Assembly (NCBI GenBank): GCA_001298555.1
Contig: LJCW01000330.1
Location: 1 to 64,000 of the forward strand
Length of the DNA: 64,000 bases
Direction of reading: 5' to 3'
Origin: Actinobacteria bacterium OV450
GTDB taxonomy: Bacteria > Actinomycetota > Actinomycetes > Streptomycetales > Streptomycetaceae
Positions 38,804 through 46,794 of this stretch are shown here, piece after piece. A program made the position numbers and the translations under genes. Position 1 is the stretch's first letter, and every line of letters begins with the position of its first letter. The notes under the pieces are model-generated. The model was not told the origin of the DNA, ran no database searches, and saw only the letters and a program-made list of their open reading frames with translations.

Positions 38804-39850
38804 ATGCCGCCAGCGTTGTCGGTCCAGCTGTGCTGCCGCTCCGAACCGCGAGCTGGGGGGCTCCCTTTGTTGGTTTCGCTTGGGCTGACGGAGCGCTCCG
38901 ACGCGCTCTACCGCCTCATCCTGAGACGGCCGGATCTCGCCGTCACCGATGTCGCCGCCGAACTCGCGCGGTCCGAGGACGACGTACGCGCGGACCTGGA
39001 GGAGCTGACCCGGCTCTCCCTCCTCGCGCCGTCCTGGCGGACCGACGGACGGCTGCGGGCGGTGAACCCGAAGGCCGCGCTCGATTCGCTGCTGGCCCAC
39101 CAGCAGGCGGAGATCGCCCAGCGCCACCGGGCCCTCGCCGAGAGCCAGGCCGCCGCGAGCGCGCTGCTGTCGCAGTACGCCGAACTGCATCCGGCCCAGC
39201 CCGCGCACGAGGCCGAGCGGTTCCTCGGCGTCGACGCGGTCCGGGCCAAGCTGAGCGAGCTGTCCGCCCGCACCCGCCGCGAGTCGATCAGCTTCCACCC
39301 CGGCGGCCCGGTGCCCGCCGCGCAGTTCAAGGCCAGCGAGCCGCTGACCGAGGACCTCATCGCGCGCGGCGTGAAGATCCGCACCATCTACCAGGACGCC
39401 ATCCGCAACGACCCGGGCAGCCTGGAGCACGCCCGCTGGCTGACCGAGCGCGGCGGCGAGGTGCGGACGGTCCCCTCACTGCCGATGCGCATGGTCATCA
39501 CCGACCGGGAGTTCGCGCTGATGCCGATCGACCCGGCGGACAGCGCACAGGGCGCGGTGCTGCTGCGCGAACCGGGCGCCGTCACCGCCTTCTGCGCGCT
39601 GTTCGACTCCGTGTGGGAGACGGCCACCCCGTTCGGCGAGCCGCCCCGGCGCAGCCTGGAGGACCCCGGCTCGCAGCCGCGCGAACTGCTGCGCCTGCTG
39701 GCCCAGGGCTACACGGACGAGGCCGCCGCGCGCCGGCTGGGGATCTCCCTGCGCAGCGAGCGGCGGCTCATCTCGGAGCTGATGGAGAAGCTGGACGCGC
39801 AGAGCCGATTCCAGCTCGGGCAGCGGGCCGTGGAGGAAGGCCTGCTCTGA
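38804..39850 (+). CDS. transcriptional regulator with TrmB-like N-terminus and LuxR-type C-terminus
   Basis: The 348-residue protein has an N-terminal winged helix (about 28-90: LTERSDALYRLILRRPDLAV then DVAAELARSEDDVRADLEELTRLSLL) of the TrmB type. A helical linker (HQQAEIAQRHRALAESQ) and a PLD-like middle domain follow (about 140-270: SFHPGGPVP, GVKIRTIYQDAIRNDPGSLEHARWL, MRMVITDREFALM). The end is a LuxR-type helix-turn-helix (about 290-345: LLRLLAQGYTDEAAARRLGISLRSERR). Streptomyces have many such regulators, most uncharacterised. It is divergent from the DPGWS peptide gene, its possible ligand, and adjoins the biosynthetic cluster. ATG 38804 follows GGAGGG. Confidence 0.85.
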   Translation: MPPALSVQLCCRSEPRAGGLPLLVSLGLTERSDALYRLILRRPDLAVTDVAAELARSEDDVRADLEELTRLSLLAPSWRTDGRLRAVNPKAALDSLLAHQQAEIAQRHRALAESQAAASALLSQYAELHPAQPAHEAERFLGVDAVRAKLSELSARTRRESISFHPGGPVPAAQFKASEPLTEDLIARGVKIRTIYQDAIRNDPGSLEHARWLTERGGEVRTVPSLPMRMVITDREFALMPIDPADSAQGAVLLREPGAVTAFCALFDSVWETATPFGEPPRRSLEDPGSQPRELLRLLAQGYTDEAAARRLGISLRSERRLISELMEKLDAQSRFQLGQRAVEEGLL

Positions 39851-39856
39851 CGCGGT

Positions 39857-40393
39857 TCAGCAGCCGCAGGCGGCGCCCGCCGCGACGGGGGCCGTCAGCG
39901 GGTCCGGCGCCGACCGGCGGGTCCCGGCCGAGTCCTCCACCGGGAAGCCCTCCCGGGACCAGTACTCGAAGCCGCCGAGCATCTCCTTGACCCGGTACCC
40001 GGCGCTCGCGAAGGCGTACGCGGCCCGGGTGGCGCCGTTGCAGCCGGGGCCCCAGCAGTACGTGACGACCACGCTGCCCGGCGGTACGAGTGCGGCGGCG
40101 CGGGCCGGGATCTCGTCCGTGGGAAGGTGCACGGCGCCGGGGACGTGGCCCTGTTCCCAGGCCTCGGCGCTGCGGCTGTCGACGAGCACGAAGCCCGCGG
40201 CGCCGGATTCCACGTCCGCGTGCACGTCGGCGACGTCGGCCTCGAAGGTGAAGCGGCGGTGGAAGTGGGCCGCGGCGGTCGCCGGGTCAGCGGGCGGCAC
40301 GCGCAGCACCTTCGAGGACGAGGGCACGGTCCGAGCGGTCGCGGTCGTGCCCGTCGTGGTCGTGGTTGCGGTCGGGGCCGTCGTGGTGGTCAT
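39857..40393 (-). CDS. rhodanese-domain protein
   Basis: The 178-residue ORF has a Thr-rich low-complexity start (about 1-30) and one rhodanese domain: FVLVDSRSAEAWEQGHVPGAVHLP near residue 80, then VVTYCWGPGCNGATRAAYAF (active-site loop Cys near residue 119) and YRVKEMLGGFEYWSREGFPVE. Rhodaneses move sulfane sulfur or act as phosphatase-like folds. The first 107 bases overlap the 3' end of the permease gene, so the true start may be a later codon such as GTG before LRVPPADPA. It is the last gene of the leftward arm and converges with the regulator, 6 bases apart. Confidence 0.75.
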   Translation of the reverse strand: MTTTTAPTATTTTTGTTATARTVPSSSKVLRVPPADPATAAAHFHRRFTFEADVADVHADVESGAAGFVLVDSRSAEAWEQGHVPGAVHLPTDEIPARAAALVPPGSVVVTYCWGPGCNGATRAAYAFASAGYRVKEMLGGFEYWSREGFPVEDSAGTRRSAPDPLTAPVAAGAACGC

Positions 40394-41441
40394 GGTCGGT
40401 GTTCTCCTGAGGACGGGGGCGGCGCAGGGCCGCCACGGCGATGAGGGTGTACAGGGCCGCGGTGGCTGCACCGGGGCCGAGGAGCAGGACGGACACGCCG
40501 CCGTGGGCGGCCCGGCCGAGGGTGAGGGCCCCGAGGGCGATGAGGGCTGCGGCGAGGAGGCCGCCGCGCCGGGTCCGGCCGGTGAGCTCGGTCCAGCGGG
40601 CGGCCGTGGCCCGGAGGTTGGTGCGGACGTACGTCCAGCAGACCGCGGCGGAGCCGAGGCCGAGGGCGGCCGCCGCGACCGGGTGCGCAGTCGGCGCGGA
40701 GGACTGCGGCGCCAGCAGTACGGCGTACAGCGCGGCCGCCAGCGCGATGCCCAGCAGCGTCCCGCCGAGCGCCCGCCGCCGCGCCAGGGCGGGCACCGCC
40801 CCTTCGAGGCCGACCCAGCCGAACAACAGGGGCACGGCCACGAGCAGTGCGGCCCGGCCGTCGGTCCCCGCTCCGGGCAGGGGCCCGCCCAGGGCCCGCC
40901 ACGCGAGCGCCAGGGCCAGTACGGCGGCAAGCCGCAGCCGCTGCCCCGTGGGGGACGGCGGACGCGGGACGCACCAGGCGTACACGGCGGCGGTGCCCAG
41001 GACGGCGGCGGCGACCGCGTACGAGCGCCAGCCCGAGTCGCCTCCGGCGGCCGTGACGGCCCCGCGGACGCCCGCCGAGGCGAGCGCACCGGCGGCGAAC
41101 TGCGCGGTGCCCAGAGCCACCGCCGCCTGCCCGGTGGCGAAGCCGCCGAAGTAGAGCGCGGTGACCGCCCGGGCCGGTCCCGGGCCGAGCCGGCCCCGTA
41201 CGAAGGCCACGGGCCCGGAGTGCTCCGTACCGCCCGCGGCGGCGACCAGCAGGCACCAGCCGGCCAGCACGGCCGCCACGGCGATGCCGGTCCGGGAGGC
41301 GGACGCCGGGGCGAGGGCCGCCGGGAGGAGCAGGGTTCCCGCTCCCAGGACGGCGCCCAGTGCGTTCGCGGCCCCGGCGGCCCACCCGTCAACGGCTCCG
41401 GGAGCCGGACCCGCAGCGGGAGCCGCGGTCCGGTCCGGCAT
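40287..41441 (-). CDS. APC-type amino-acid permease with His/Asp-rich tail
   Basis: The 384-residue protein has about ten hydrophobic segments and opens GAANALGAVLGAGTLLLPAALA, the unwound first helix of APC-superfamily amino-acid transporters. FGGFATGQAAVALGTAQFAAGAL and PLLFGWVGLEGAVP are later segments. The tail is rich in His and Asp (DHDHHDGPDRNHDHDGHDRD), perhaps metal-binding. The ATG shares one base with the MetRS-like stop (TGATG), so it is translated with the cluster. It may import a precursor amino acid or export the product. Confidence 0.75.
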   Translation of the reverse strand: MPDRTAAPAAGPAPGAVDGWAAGAANALGAVLGAGTLLLPAALAPASASRTGIAVAAVLAGWCLLVAAAGGTEHSGPVAFVRGRLGPGPARAVTALYFGGFATGQAAVALGTAQFAAGALASAGVRGAVTAAGGDSGWRSYAVAAAVLGTAAVYAWCVPRPPSPTGQRLRLAAVLALALAWRALGGPLPGAGTDGRAALLVAVPLLFGWVGLEGAVPALARRRALGGTLLGIALAAALYAVLLAPQSSAPTAHPVAAAALGLGSAAVCWTYVRTNLRATAARWTELTGRTRRGGLLAAALIALGALTLGRAAHGGVSVLLLGPGAATAALYTLIAVAALRRPRPQENTDHDHHDGPDRNHDHDGHDRDRSDRALVLEGAARAAR

Positions 41442-43084
41442 CACGACAGCTCGTGGAAGAACAGCGGGGTGGCGGCCGGCAGCGTCGCGCCCTCCGCCAG
41501 GAGCCGCCCCTCCACGCCGGCCCACTCGGGCATCCGCGTGCCGAGGTCCACCGGCAGGCCCAGGTGCCCGGCGAGGAAAGCGGACCAGCCCGGCATCAGC
41601 GGCGCCGCCGTGACCGCGACCGCGGCCAGCAGCTCCACGTGCGCGGCGAGCCGGCCCGCGTACTCCTCGCGCGGCCCGGACACCCGCAGCAGGGCGAGCT
41701 CCCGCAGATCGGCGTCGGCCCGCTCGATCACGGTGGCCAGGACGTCGGCGGCGCGCTGCGGGGAGAAGGCCTCCGCGCCGAGCGCTGCGGCGATCTGACC
41801 GGGCAGTGCGGCGCGTTCGGCGGCGAGCGGGCCGTCCGCGGGCCCGGCGGCCGGCACGACGGAGTCGAAGTCCTGGGCGAGCAGGTCCAGTACGGTGTCG
41901 GTCCAGCGTTCCAGGCCGCCGGCGAGGACGGTGCTGAGGGTGTCGGCGAACTCCTTCATGGAGAAGTTGTTCTGCGCCCGCTCCGGGCCCGTCAGGCACA
42001 GGTGGAAGCGCAGTGCGTCCGCGTTGACCCGGCGCAGGAACTCGCCGCCCCAGATGGCGTGTCCGCGGCTGGTGGAGAACTTGTCGCCCTCCAGCCGGTA
42101 GAACTCGTTGATGACGACCTGCGCGGGCAGCGTCAGCTCACCCTGGGCGAGCAGCAGCGCCGGCCACAGCACGGCGTGCGAGAACGAGCAGTCGAAGCCG
42201 ATGAAGTTGACGATCCGGGTCTCGGGGTCGGTCCACAGCCGCTCCCACTGGGAGCGGTCGCCGTTCGCCTCGGCTACGCGGGCGGTGCCGGCCGCGTAGC
42301 CCCAGATGCCGCTGAACCAGGTGTCGAGGACGTGCCCCTCCCAGCCGGGCAGCGGGACCGGGATGCCGTAGTCCGCCTCGCGGCTGATCGCGGTGTCGGG
42401 CAGGGCCCGCTCGAACAGGCCGTCCAGGTACGAGATCAGCCGGGGCCGCCATTCGGCCTTGGCCTGCGCGTCGGCGTAGTAGGCCCGGAGCCGCTCGCGC
42501 CAGCGCTCCAGCGGGAACACGATGCGGCGCAGGGTCGTGGTCCGAGGGGCGTTCCAGCAGGCGGTGCAGCGGGGGGCGGCGAGCCCGGCCGGGTCCTGGG
42601 GCAGGCCGCAGGCCTCGCAGTACACGCCGTCGGACGGTTCGGCGCAGAACTGGCACTCGCCGCGCACCTCGGCCTCGTACAGGTACCGGTCGCAGGGCGC
42701 GCAGTGGAAGACGGGCAGCTCCTGCACCTCCAGGGCGCCGGACTCCCACAGTTCCAGGAAGAAGCGCTGGACGAACTCGGTGTGGGTGGAGTCGGTGAGC
42801 GGGCGGGTGAACCAGTCGTGGTGCATGGCGCCCAGCGACAGGGTCTCCTCCATGCGGTCGCCGAAGAGCTTGGCGGTCGGATACGCGGTGGAGCCGATCT
42901 CGGCGGCCCGGCGCGGTACGTAGCAGGAGTGCTCGTCGGAGTAGCCCACGTAGCGCACGTCGTGGCCGCGCTGGCGCAGGTGCCGGGTGAGGACGTCGGC
43001 GCCGAGGAAGGGACCGGAGAGGTGGCCGAGGTGGAGGTCGCCGTTCGGGTTCGGCGGGGCGCTGGTGACGACGTAGGAGGTCAT
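41441..43084 (-). CDS. stand-alone methionyl-tRNA-synthetase-like protein of a hydrazine-forming system
   Basis: The 547-residue protein has the class I synthetase catalytic parts: [16 protein letters not shown] (HIGH motif HLGH, residues 18-21) and [11 protein letters not shown] near residue 335 (KMSKS motif). A four-pair Cys zinc insertion lies at about 145-205 (CAPCD, CQFC, CEACG, CTACW). It could be a second MetRS, but the neighbours point elsewhere: in the s56-p1 pathway a cupin/MetRS-like fusion (Spb40) activates an amino acid such as glycine and joins it to N6-hydroxylysine to form N-N. Here the cupin is a separate gene two genes upstream. Start ATG 43084 overlaps the acetyltransferase stop (ATGA). 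Confidence 0.8.
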   Translation of the reverse strand: MTSYVVTSAPPNPNGDLHLGHLSGPFLGADVLTRHLRQRGHDVRYVGYSDEHSCYVPRRAAEIGSTAYPTAKLFGDRMEETLSLGAMHHDWFTRPLTDSTHTEFVQRFFLELWESGALEVQELPVFHCAPCDRYLYEAEVRGECQFCAEPSDGVYCEACGLPQDPAGLAAPRCTACWNAPRTTTLRRIVFPLERWRERLRAYYADAQAKAEWRPRLISYLDGLFERALPDTAISREADYGIPVPLPGWEGHVLDTWFSGIWGYAAGTARVAEANGDRSQWERLWTDPETRIVNFIGFDCSFSHAVLWPALLLAQGELTLPAQVVINEFYRLEGDKFSTSRGHAIWGGEFLRRVNADALRFHLCLTGPERAQNNFSMKEFADTLSTVLAGGLERWTDTVLDLLAQDFDSVVPAAGPADGPLAAERAALPGQIAAALGAEAFSPQRAADVLATVIERADADLRELALLRVSGPREEYAGRLAAHVELLAAVAVTAAPLMPGWSAFLAGHLGLPVDLGTRMPEWAGVEGRLLAEGATLPAATPLFFHELS

Positions 43085-43785
43085 GACGCGTGGGTTCCTT
43101 CGGGGAGGATCAGGGCGGAGGAGTCGAGGGCCGCGGCGTCCGCCGGGGCGGCGGTGTCGAGCGGCGGCAGGGCGGCGGAGGCGGCGGCGACGACGCGGCT
43201 GCGCGGCGGCAGGTCGTCGAGGACGACCGAGTGGGCGCCGATCCGGGAGTCGGCGCCGATGGTGACCGGGCCGAGGACGCTGGCACCGGTGCCGATGACG
43301 ACGCGGTCGCCGACGACGGGGTGCCGACGGGATCCGGAGGGCCGGCGCAGGTCCTTCCACCAGCCGACCGAGCCGAGCGTGACCTGGTGGTAGAGCATCA
43401 CGTCGTCGCCGATCCGGACGGTCTCGCCCATGACGACGGCCGTGCCGTGGTCGACGAAGAAACGGCGGCCGATCCGCGCCCCGGGGTGGATCTCGATGCC
43501 GGAGACGGCACGGGCCAGCAGGGACAGGGCGCGGGCGAGGACGCGGTGGCCGCGGCCCCACAGCCAGTGCGCGAGCCGGTAGGTCCACAGCGCGTGGATG
43601 TGCGGGTAGAGCAGGACCTCGGCGCGGGAGCCGGCCGCCGGATCCTTGTCGAGAACGGTCTGCACGTCCTCGCGCAGCACCTCGCGCAGCGGCCGCCGGT
43701 CCTCGAACGGTTCGTCGTGCGGCTCGTCCTCCCGGAGGCCTCCCTCCCGGAGCGCGTCCTGCGGGCTCGTCTCACATGTGGTCAT
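43081..43785 (-). CDS. serine O-acetyltransferase (CysE-like)
   Basis: The 234-residue protein has an N-terminal helical part with [20 protein letters not shown] and [13 protein letters not shown], and a left-handed beta-helix made of hexapeptide repeats: [25 protein letters not shown] (catalytic His), [29 protein letters not shown]. It acetylates serine with acetyl-CoA to give O-acetylserine. In a biosynthetic cluster this could supply a beta-activated alanine unit, though no PLP beta-replacing synthase is visible here. ATG 43785 lies 14 bases inside the preceding gene; the stop overlaps the MetRS-like start. Confidence 0.88.
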   Translation of the reverse strand: MTTCETSPQDALREGGLREDEPHDEPFEDRRPLREVLREDVQTVLDKDPAAGSRAEVLLYPHIHALWTYRLAHWLWGRGHRVLARALSLLARAVSGIEIHPGARIGRRFFVDHGTAVVMGETVRIGDDVMLYHQVTLGSVGWWKDLRRPSGSRRHPVVGDRVVIGTGASVLGPVTIGADSRIGAHSVVLDDLPPRSRVVAAASAALPPLDTAAPADAAALDSSALILPEGTHAS

Positions 43786-44980
43786 ACGGCGCCTCCGGGC
43801 GGATCGGGCGGCCCGCGAGGAAGCGCTGCGGCCGGTACGGCTCCAGCAGTTCCTGGACGGCCTTGCCGGGGACGGCACCGCCCTCGACGATCTCCTTCGC
43901 GGCGAGTTCGGCCACGGCGGGCGCCAGCTTGAAGCCGCCGCCGCTGAAGCCGAGGGCCAGGTACAGCCCGTCGGGGCCGGCCGCGCCCACGACCGGGCGC
44001 TTGTCGGGGGTGTAGCCGTCGAGGCCGGAGCGGGTGCCGGCGAGCGGGGCGGTGGCGGCGGCCGGGACCCGGTCGGCGATGGCGGCGATCGCGGACTCCA
44101 GCTCGCTCTCGGTCAGCGGCTCCACGTCGCGGCCCAGTTCGGTGTCGGGCTTGCTGGGGACGCCGAAGTAGAAGCGGTCGAGGCCGTCGGGCCGGAAGTA
44201 GCTGCCGGTGGTGTCGTCGATGCAGGTCGGTACGGAGGCTGCCGAGCCGCGCCGGCCGGCGCCGGGCAGTTCGGCCTGGGCCAGGCCGATCCGGCGCGCG
44301 GTGACGGGGATGTGGATGCCGAGGTACTCGGCGGGCGCCGAGCCCCAGGCCCCGCCGGCAAGGACCACCAGCGGGGCGTCGATGCGGCCGATGGAGGTGA
44401 GGACGCCGGTGACGGTGCCGGCCTTCTCCAGCACCTTCACCGCGCGGATGCCTTCGGAGGGGGAGACCCCGAGCCGGTAGGCGGCGGTGAGCAGCGCGTT
44501 GGAGGCGGCCATCGGGTCGGCGTAGCCGCCTTCGGGCTCGTACGCGGCGAGCCCGACGCCTTCGGTGCGCAGGCCGGGGTAGATCTCCTTCAGCTCGGCG
44601 GCGTCGATGACCTCGACGCGGCGGTATCCGGCGGCGTCCGCGGACGCGGCGGCGTTGCAGCGCAGGTCGTCGGCGTGGTTCTCGCCGACGATCATGACGA
44701 AGCCGGTACGGCGGTAGCCGCAGCAGCCGCCGATGATGTCCGACCACTGCTCGAAGACGGGCAGGCTGCGGGCGGCGAGGCGGGTGTCGGCGACGGAGGT
44801 GTGGTGCAGCCGCAGCAGTCCGCCGGAGCGGGAGGTCGCGCCCTGGGCGTTGACCCGGCCCTGGTCGCACAGGACGATCCGGCCGACGCCGGCGAGGGCG
44901 AGCTGGTGCGCGATGGCCGCGCCGATCACTCCGCCGCCGACGACGATGGCGTCGGCGTGCGCGTGGACGATGGGGCTCAT
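43772..44980 (-). CDS. FAD-dependent amino-acid/amine oxidase (DAO family)
   Basis: The 402-residue protein has an N-terminal FAD site [21 protein letters not shown] (GxGxxG near residue 15), [13 protein letters not shown] (about 48-60) and a C-terminal FAD loop [23 protein letters not shown] near residue 350. It is close to glycine/sarcosine oxidases. In the hydrazine pathway a DAO-type enzyme (Spb39) cleaves the N6-linked lysine adduct to release hydrazinoacetate and a semialdehyde; this gene lies between cupin and MetRS-like genes and is the obvious counterpart. It overlaps the cupin stop as ATGA. Confidence 0.85.
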   Translation of the reverse strand: MSPIVHAHADAIVVGGGVIGAAIAHQLALAGVGRIVLCDQGRVNAQGATSRSGGLLRLHHTSVADTRLAARSLPVFEQWSDIIGGCCGYRRTGFVMIVGENHADDLRCNAAASADAAGYRRVEVIDAAELKEIYPGLRTEGVGLAAYEPEGGYADPMAASNALLTAAYRLGVSPSEGIRAVKVLEKAGTVTGVLTSIGRIDAPLVVLAGGAWGSAPAEYLGIHIPVTARRIGLAQAELPGAGRRGSAASVPTCIDDTTGSYFRPDGLDRFYFGVPSKPDTELGRDVEPLTESELESAIAAIADRVPAAATAPLAGTRSGLDGYTPDKRPVVGAAGPDGLYLALGFSGGGFKLAPAVAELAAKEIVEGGAVPGKAVQELLEPYRPQRFLAGRPIRPEAPYDHM

Positions 44981-45462
44981 GCCACGACCTGCCGGGAGTC
45001 TGCGGGGGTGCTCGGTGCCGCGGGGCTCTCGGCCGGTGCCGCCGCTGCCGCCGGGTCCGCCGCGGGGCCCGGGTCCGTGATGCCGAACTCGGCGGCCCAC
45101 TTGGCGCGGTCCCGGGCGACGGCGTCGGAGCCGCCCCACCAGATGGTGACGAAGCGCAGCCGTACGTCGCCGTCGTTGGTCAGGTCGTGGTCCTGGAAGG
45201 GGGTGATGAACACGGTCTCGCCGGCGCGGACCCGGCGGGTCTCGTCGCCGATCCGCATGACCCCGCTGCCCTCGACGATGAAGAACATCTCGTTCTCGTC
45301 GTGGTCGTGAGGGGTGGAGGTGGCGCCGGGCGCCACGTCGACCCAGGCGCCGCCCCAGTTGGGTTCCTCGACCACCTCGGGCCAGGGGAAGATCCGCCGG
45401 CCGCTGACGTTGTACGGCTCCTCGAAGACCATGTCGTCCTCGTGGGCGGTGAAGATGTGCAT
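44977..45462 (-). CDS. stand-alone cupin, probable N-N bond-forming component
   Basis: The 161-residue protein (166 if TTG 45477 is used) has one conserved cupin barrel. Motif 1 is GATSTPHDHDENEMFFIVEG with H-x-H...E metal ligands (about residues 52-71); motif 2 is PFQDHDLTNDGDVRL with the last His. In Spb40-like hydrazine synthetases a zinc cupin domain rearranges the ester formed between N6-hydroxylysine and the activated amino acid to make the N-N bond. Here it is free, next to the N-hydroxylase (15 bases or 0 bases away depending on start) and the oxidase. A Pro/Ala-rich tail follows the barrel. Confidence 0.8.
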   Translation of the reverse strand: MHIFTAHEDDMVFEEPYNVSGRRIFPWPEVVEEPNWGGAWVDVAPGATSTPHDHDENEMFFIVEGSGVMRIGDETRRVRAGETVFITPFQDHDLTNDGDVRLRFVTIWWGGSDAVARDRAKWAAEFGITDPGPAADPAAAAAPAESPAAPSTPADSRQVVA

Positions 45463-45477
45463 CGCGTACGGGTCCAA

Positions 45478-46794
45478 TCAGGCGGCGACGGGCTGGCGCA
45501 GGCGGGCGCGCAGGTCGCGGTGGATGGTGTCGGCCTTGGCGGCCATCTGGCTGAAGGAGGTGGCGCTGCCGATGCCGTGCCGCCACTCGGTGAGCCCGTC
45601 GAGGTAGATCCCGACCTCGCAGTCGTCGGTGGTGAGGGCCCGGTAGGCGCGGGTGACCTCGGGCCGGCCCTGCGCGTCGAGGCGCAGGTGGGGGACGAAC
45701 GCGGCGAGCTGACGGGGGAGGGCGGCCTCGCGGTAGCCGGTGCAGACGATCACGGCGTCGGCCTCGATCAGACCGGCCCCGCCGGTGAACACCTCGGCGG
45801 TGCGCAGCAGCACCCGGCCGTCCGGGGCCCGGTCCACGTCGGTGACCTCGGTCCGCTTGTGCATGTGCAGGCGTTGGCGGCCCGTGAACCGGTCCTGGTA
45901 GACGGCCTGGTAGAGGGCGGTGGAGACGTCGGGGTCGACGGCCGCGTAGTTGGTGGCGCGGGCCTGGTCGAGGGCGCGCTCGCGCTGGTCGCCCTCGAGT
46001 CCGTAGAAGTAGTCGGTCTCGTCGGGGAAGTACACCTCGTTGCTGAAGTGGCCGAGTTCGTACATCCGGAAACCGGCGTGGCGCACCACCGAGTGGATCT
46101 CGGCGTCGGGGTGCTGCGCGGCCAGGTGCAGCACGATCTCGCCCGCGGTCTGCCCGGCTCCGATGACGGCGATGGAGCGCAGCGGCCGCTCGCCGAGGGC
46201 GGCCAGGCCGGGCAGCAGCTTCGAGGCGTGGAAGACCCGCTCGCCCAGGTGCGGGCGGAAGAGATCCGGTACGTAGGCCTCGTGGCCGGTGGCGAGGGCG
46301 ACGTTGCGGCCCTCGACGGTGTGCAGGGAGCCGTCGCGGGTGTCCCGGGACAGGACGCGGGCGGTGCGGATGCGGCCGTCGGAGCCGGTGACGGGTTCGA
46401 CGCTCAGCACTTCGCGGTGGTAGTCGACGGCGCCGCGGACCTGTCCGGCGGCCCACTGGACGTAGTCCGACCACTCCAGGCGGCTGACGTAGCCGCCCAT
46501 CAGCGTGAACGGGTAGAAGCGGCCGCTCTGCTGGAGGTAGTGGGGGAAGGTGAAGCGGGAGCGGGCGTCGCGCGGAGTGGCGAAGTCGCGCAGGAAGTGG
46601 TGCTGGATGTCGGTGCCGGGCAGGACCAGGTTGGGCTGCCAGGCGGAGTCGGCGGCCTTCTCCAGGTAGCGGGCGGCCAGCGGGGCCGTGCCGGCGGCGT
46701 CGTCGTGGTCCTCGACGGCGGCGGCGAGCGCGATCCCCGAGGGGCCGAAGCCGGCCACGACCAGGTCCTGGACGGCTGTGTCGTGCGTGGTCAC
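45478..46794 (-). CDS. flavin N-monooxygenase, probable lysine N6-hydroxylase
   Basis: The 438-residue protein belongs to the lysine/ornithine N-monooxygenase family. It has FAD motif LVVAGFGPSGIALAAAVE (about 11-28), WQPNLVLPGTDIQHHFLRDFATPRD near residue 52, NADPH motif SIAVIGAGQTAGEIVLHL near residue 205 and the family CTGYREA near residue 350. It would hydroxylate the side-chain amine of lysine or a similar diamine. Its place directly before the cupin makes it the likely source of the N-hydroxy amine. GTG 46794 overlaps the aminotransferase stop (GTGA). Confidence 0.85.
   Translation of the reverse strand: MTTHDTAVQDLVVAGFGPSGIALAAAVEDHDDAAGTAPLAARYLEKAADSAWQPNLVLPGTDIQHHFLRDFATPRDARSRFTFPHYLQQSGRFYPFTLMGGYVSRLEWSDYVQWAAGQVRGAVDYHREVLSVEPVTGSDGRIRTARVLSRDTRDGSLHTVEGRNVALATGHEAYVPDLFRPHLGERVFHASKLLPGLAALGERPLRSIAVIGAGQTAGEIVLHLAAQHPDAEIHSVVRHAGFRMYELGHFSNEVYFPDETDYFYGLEGDQRERALDQARATNYAAVDPDVSTALYQAVYQDRFTGRQRLHMHKRTEVTDVDRAPDGRVLLRTAEVFTGGAGLIEADAVIVCTGYREAALPRQLAAFVPHLRLDAQGRPEVTRAYRALTTDDCEVGIYLDGLTEWRHGIGSATSFSQMAAKADTIHRDLRARLRQPVAA

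Noticed and set aside
41441..43084. Housekeeping metG
   Set aside because: The gene lies in a tightly coupled accessory operon with cupin and oxidase genes; the housekeeping copy is expected elsewhere. This could not be proven without the rest of the genome.
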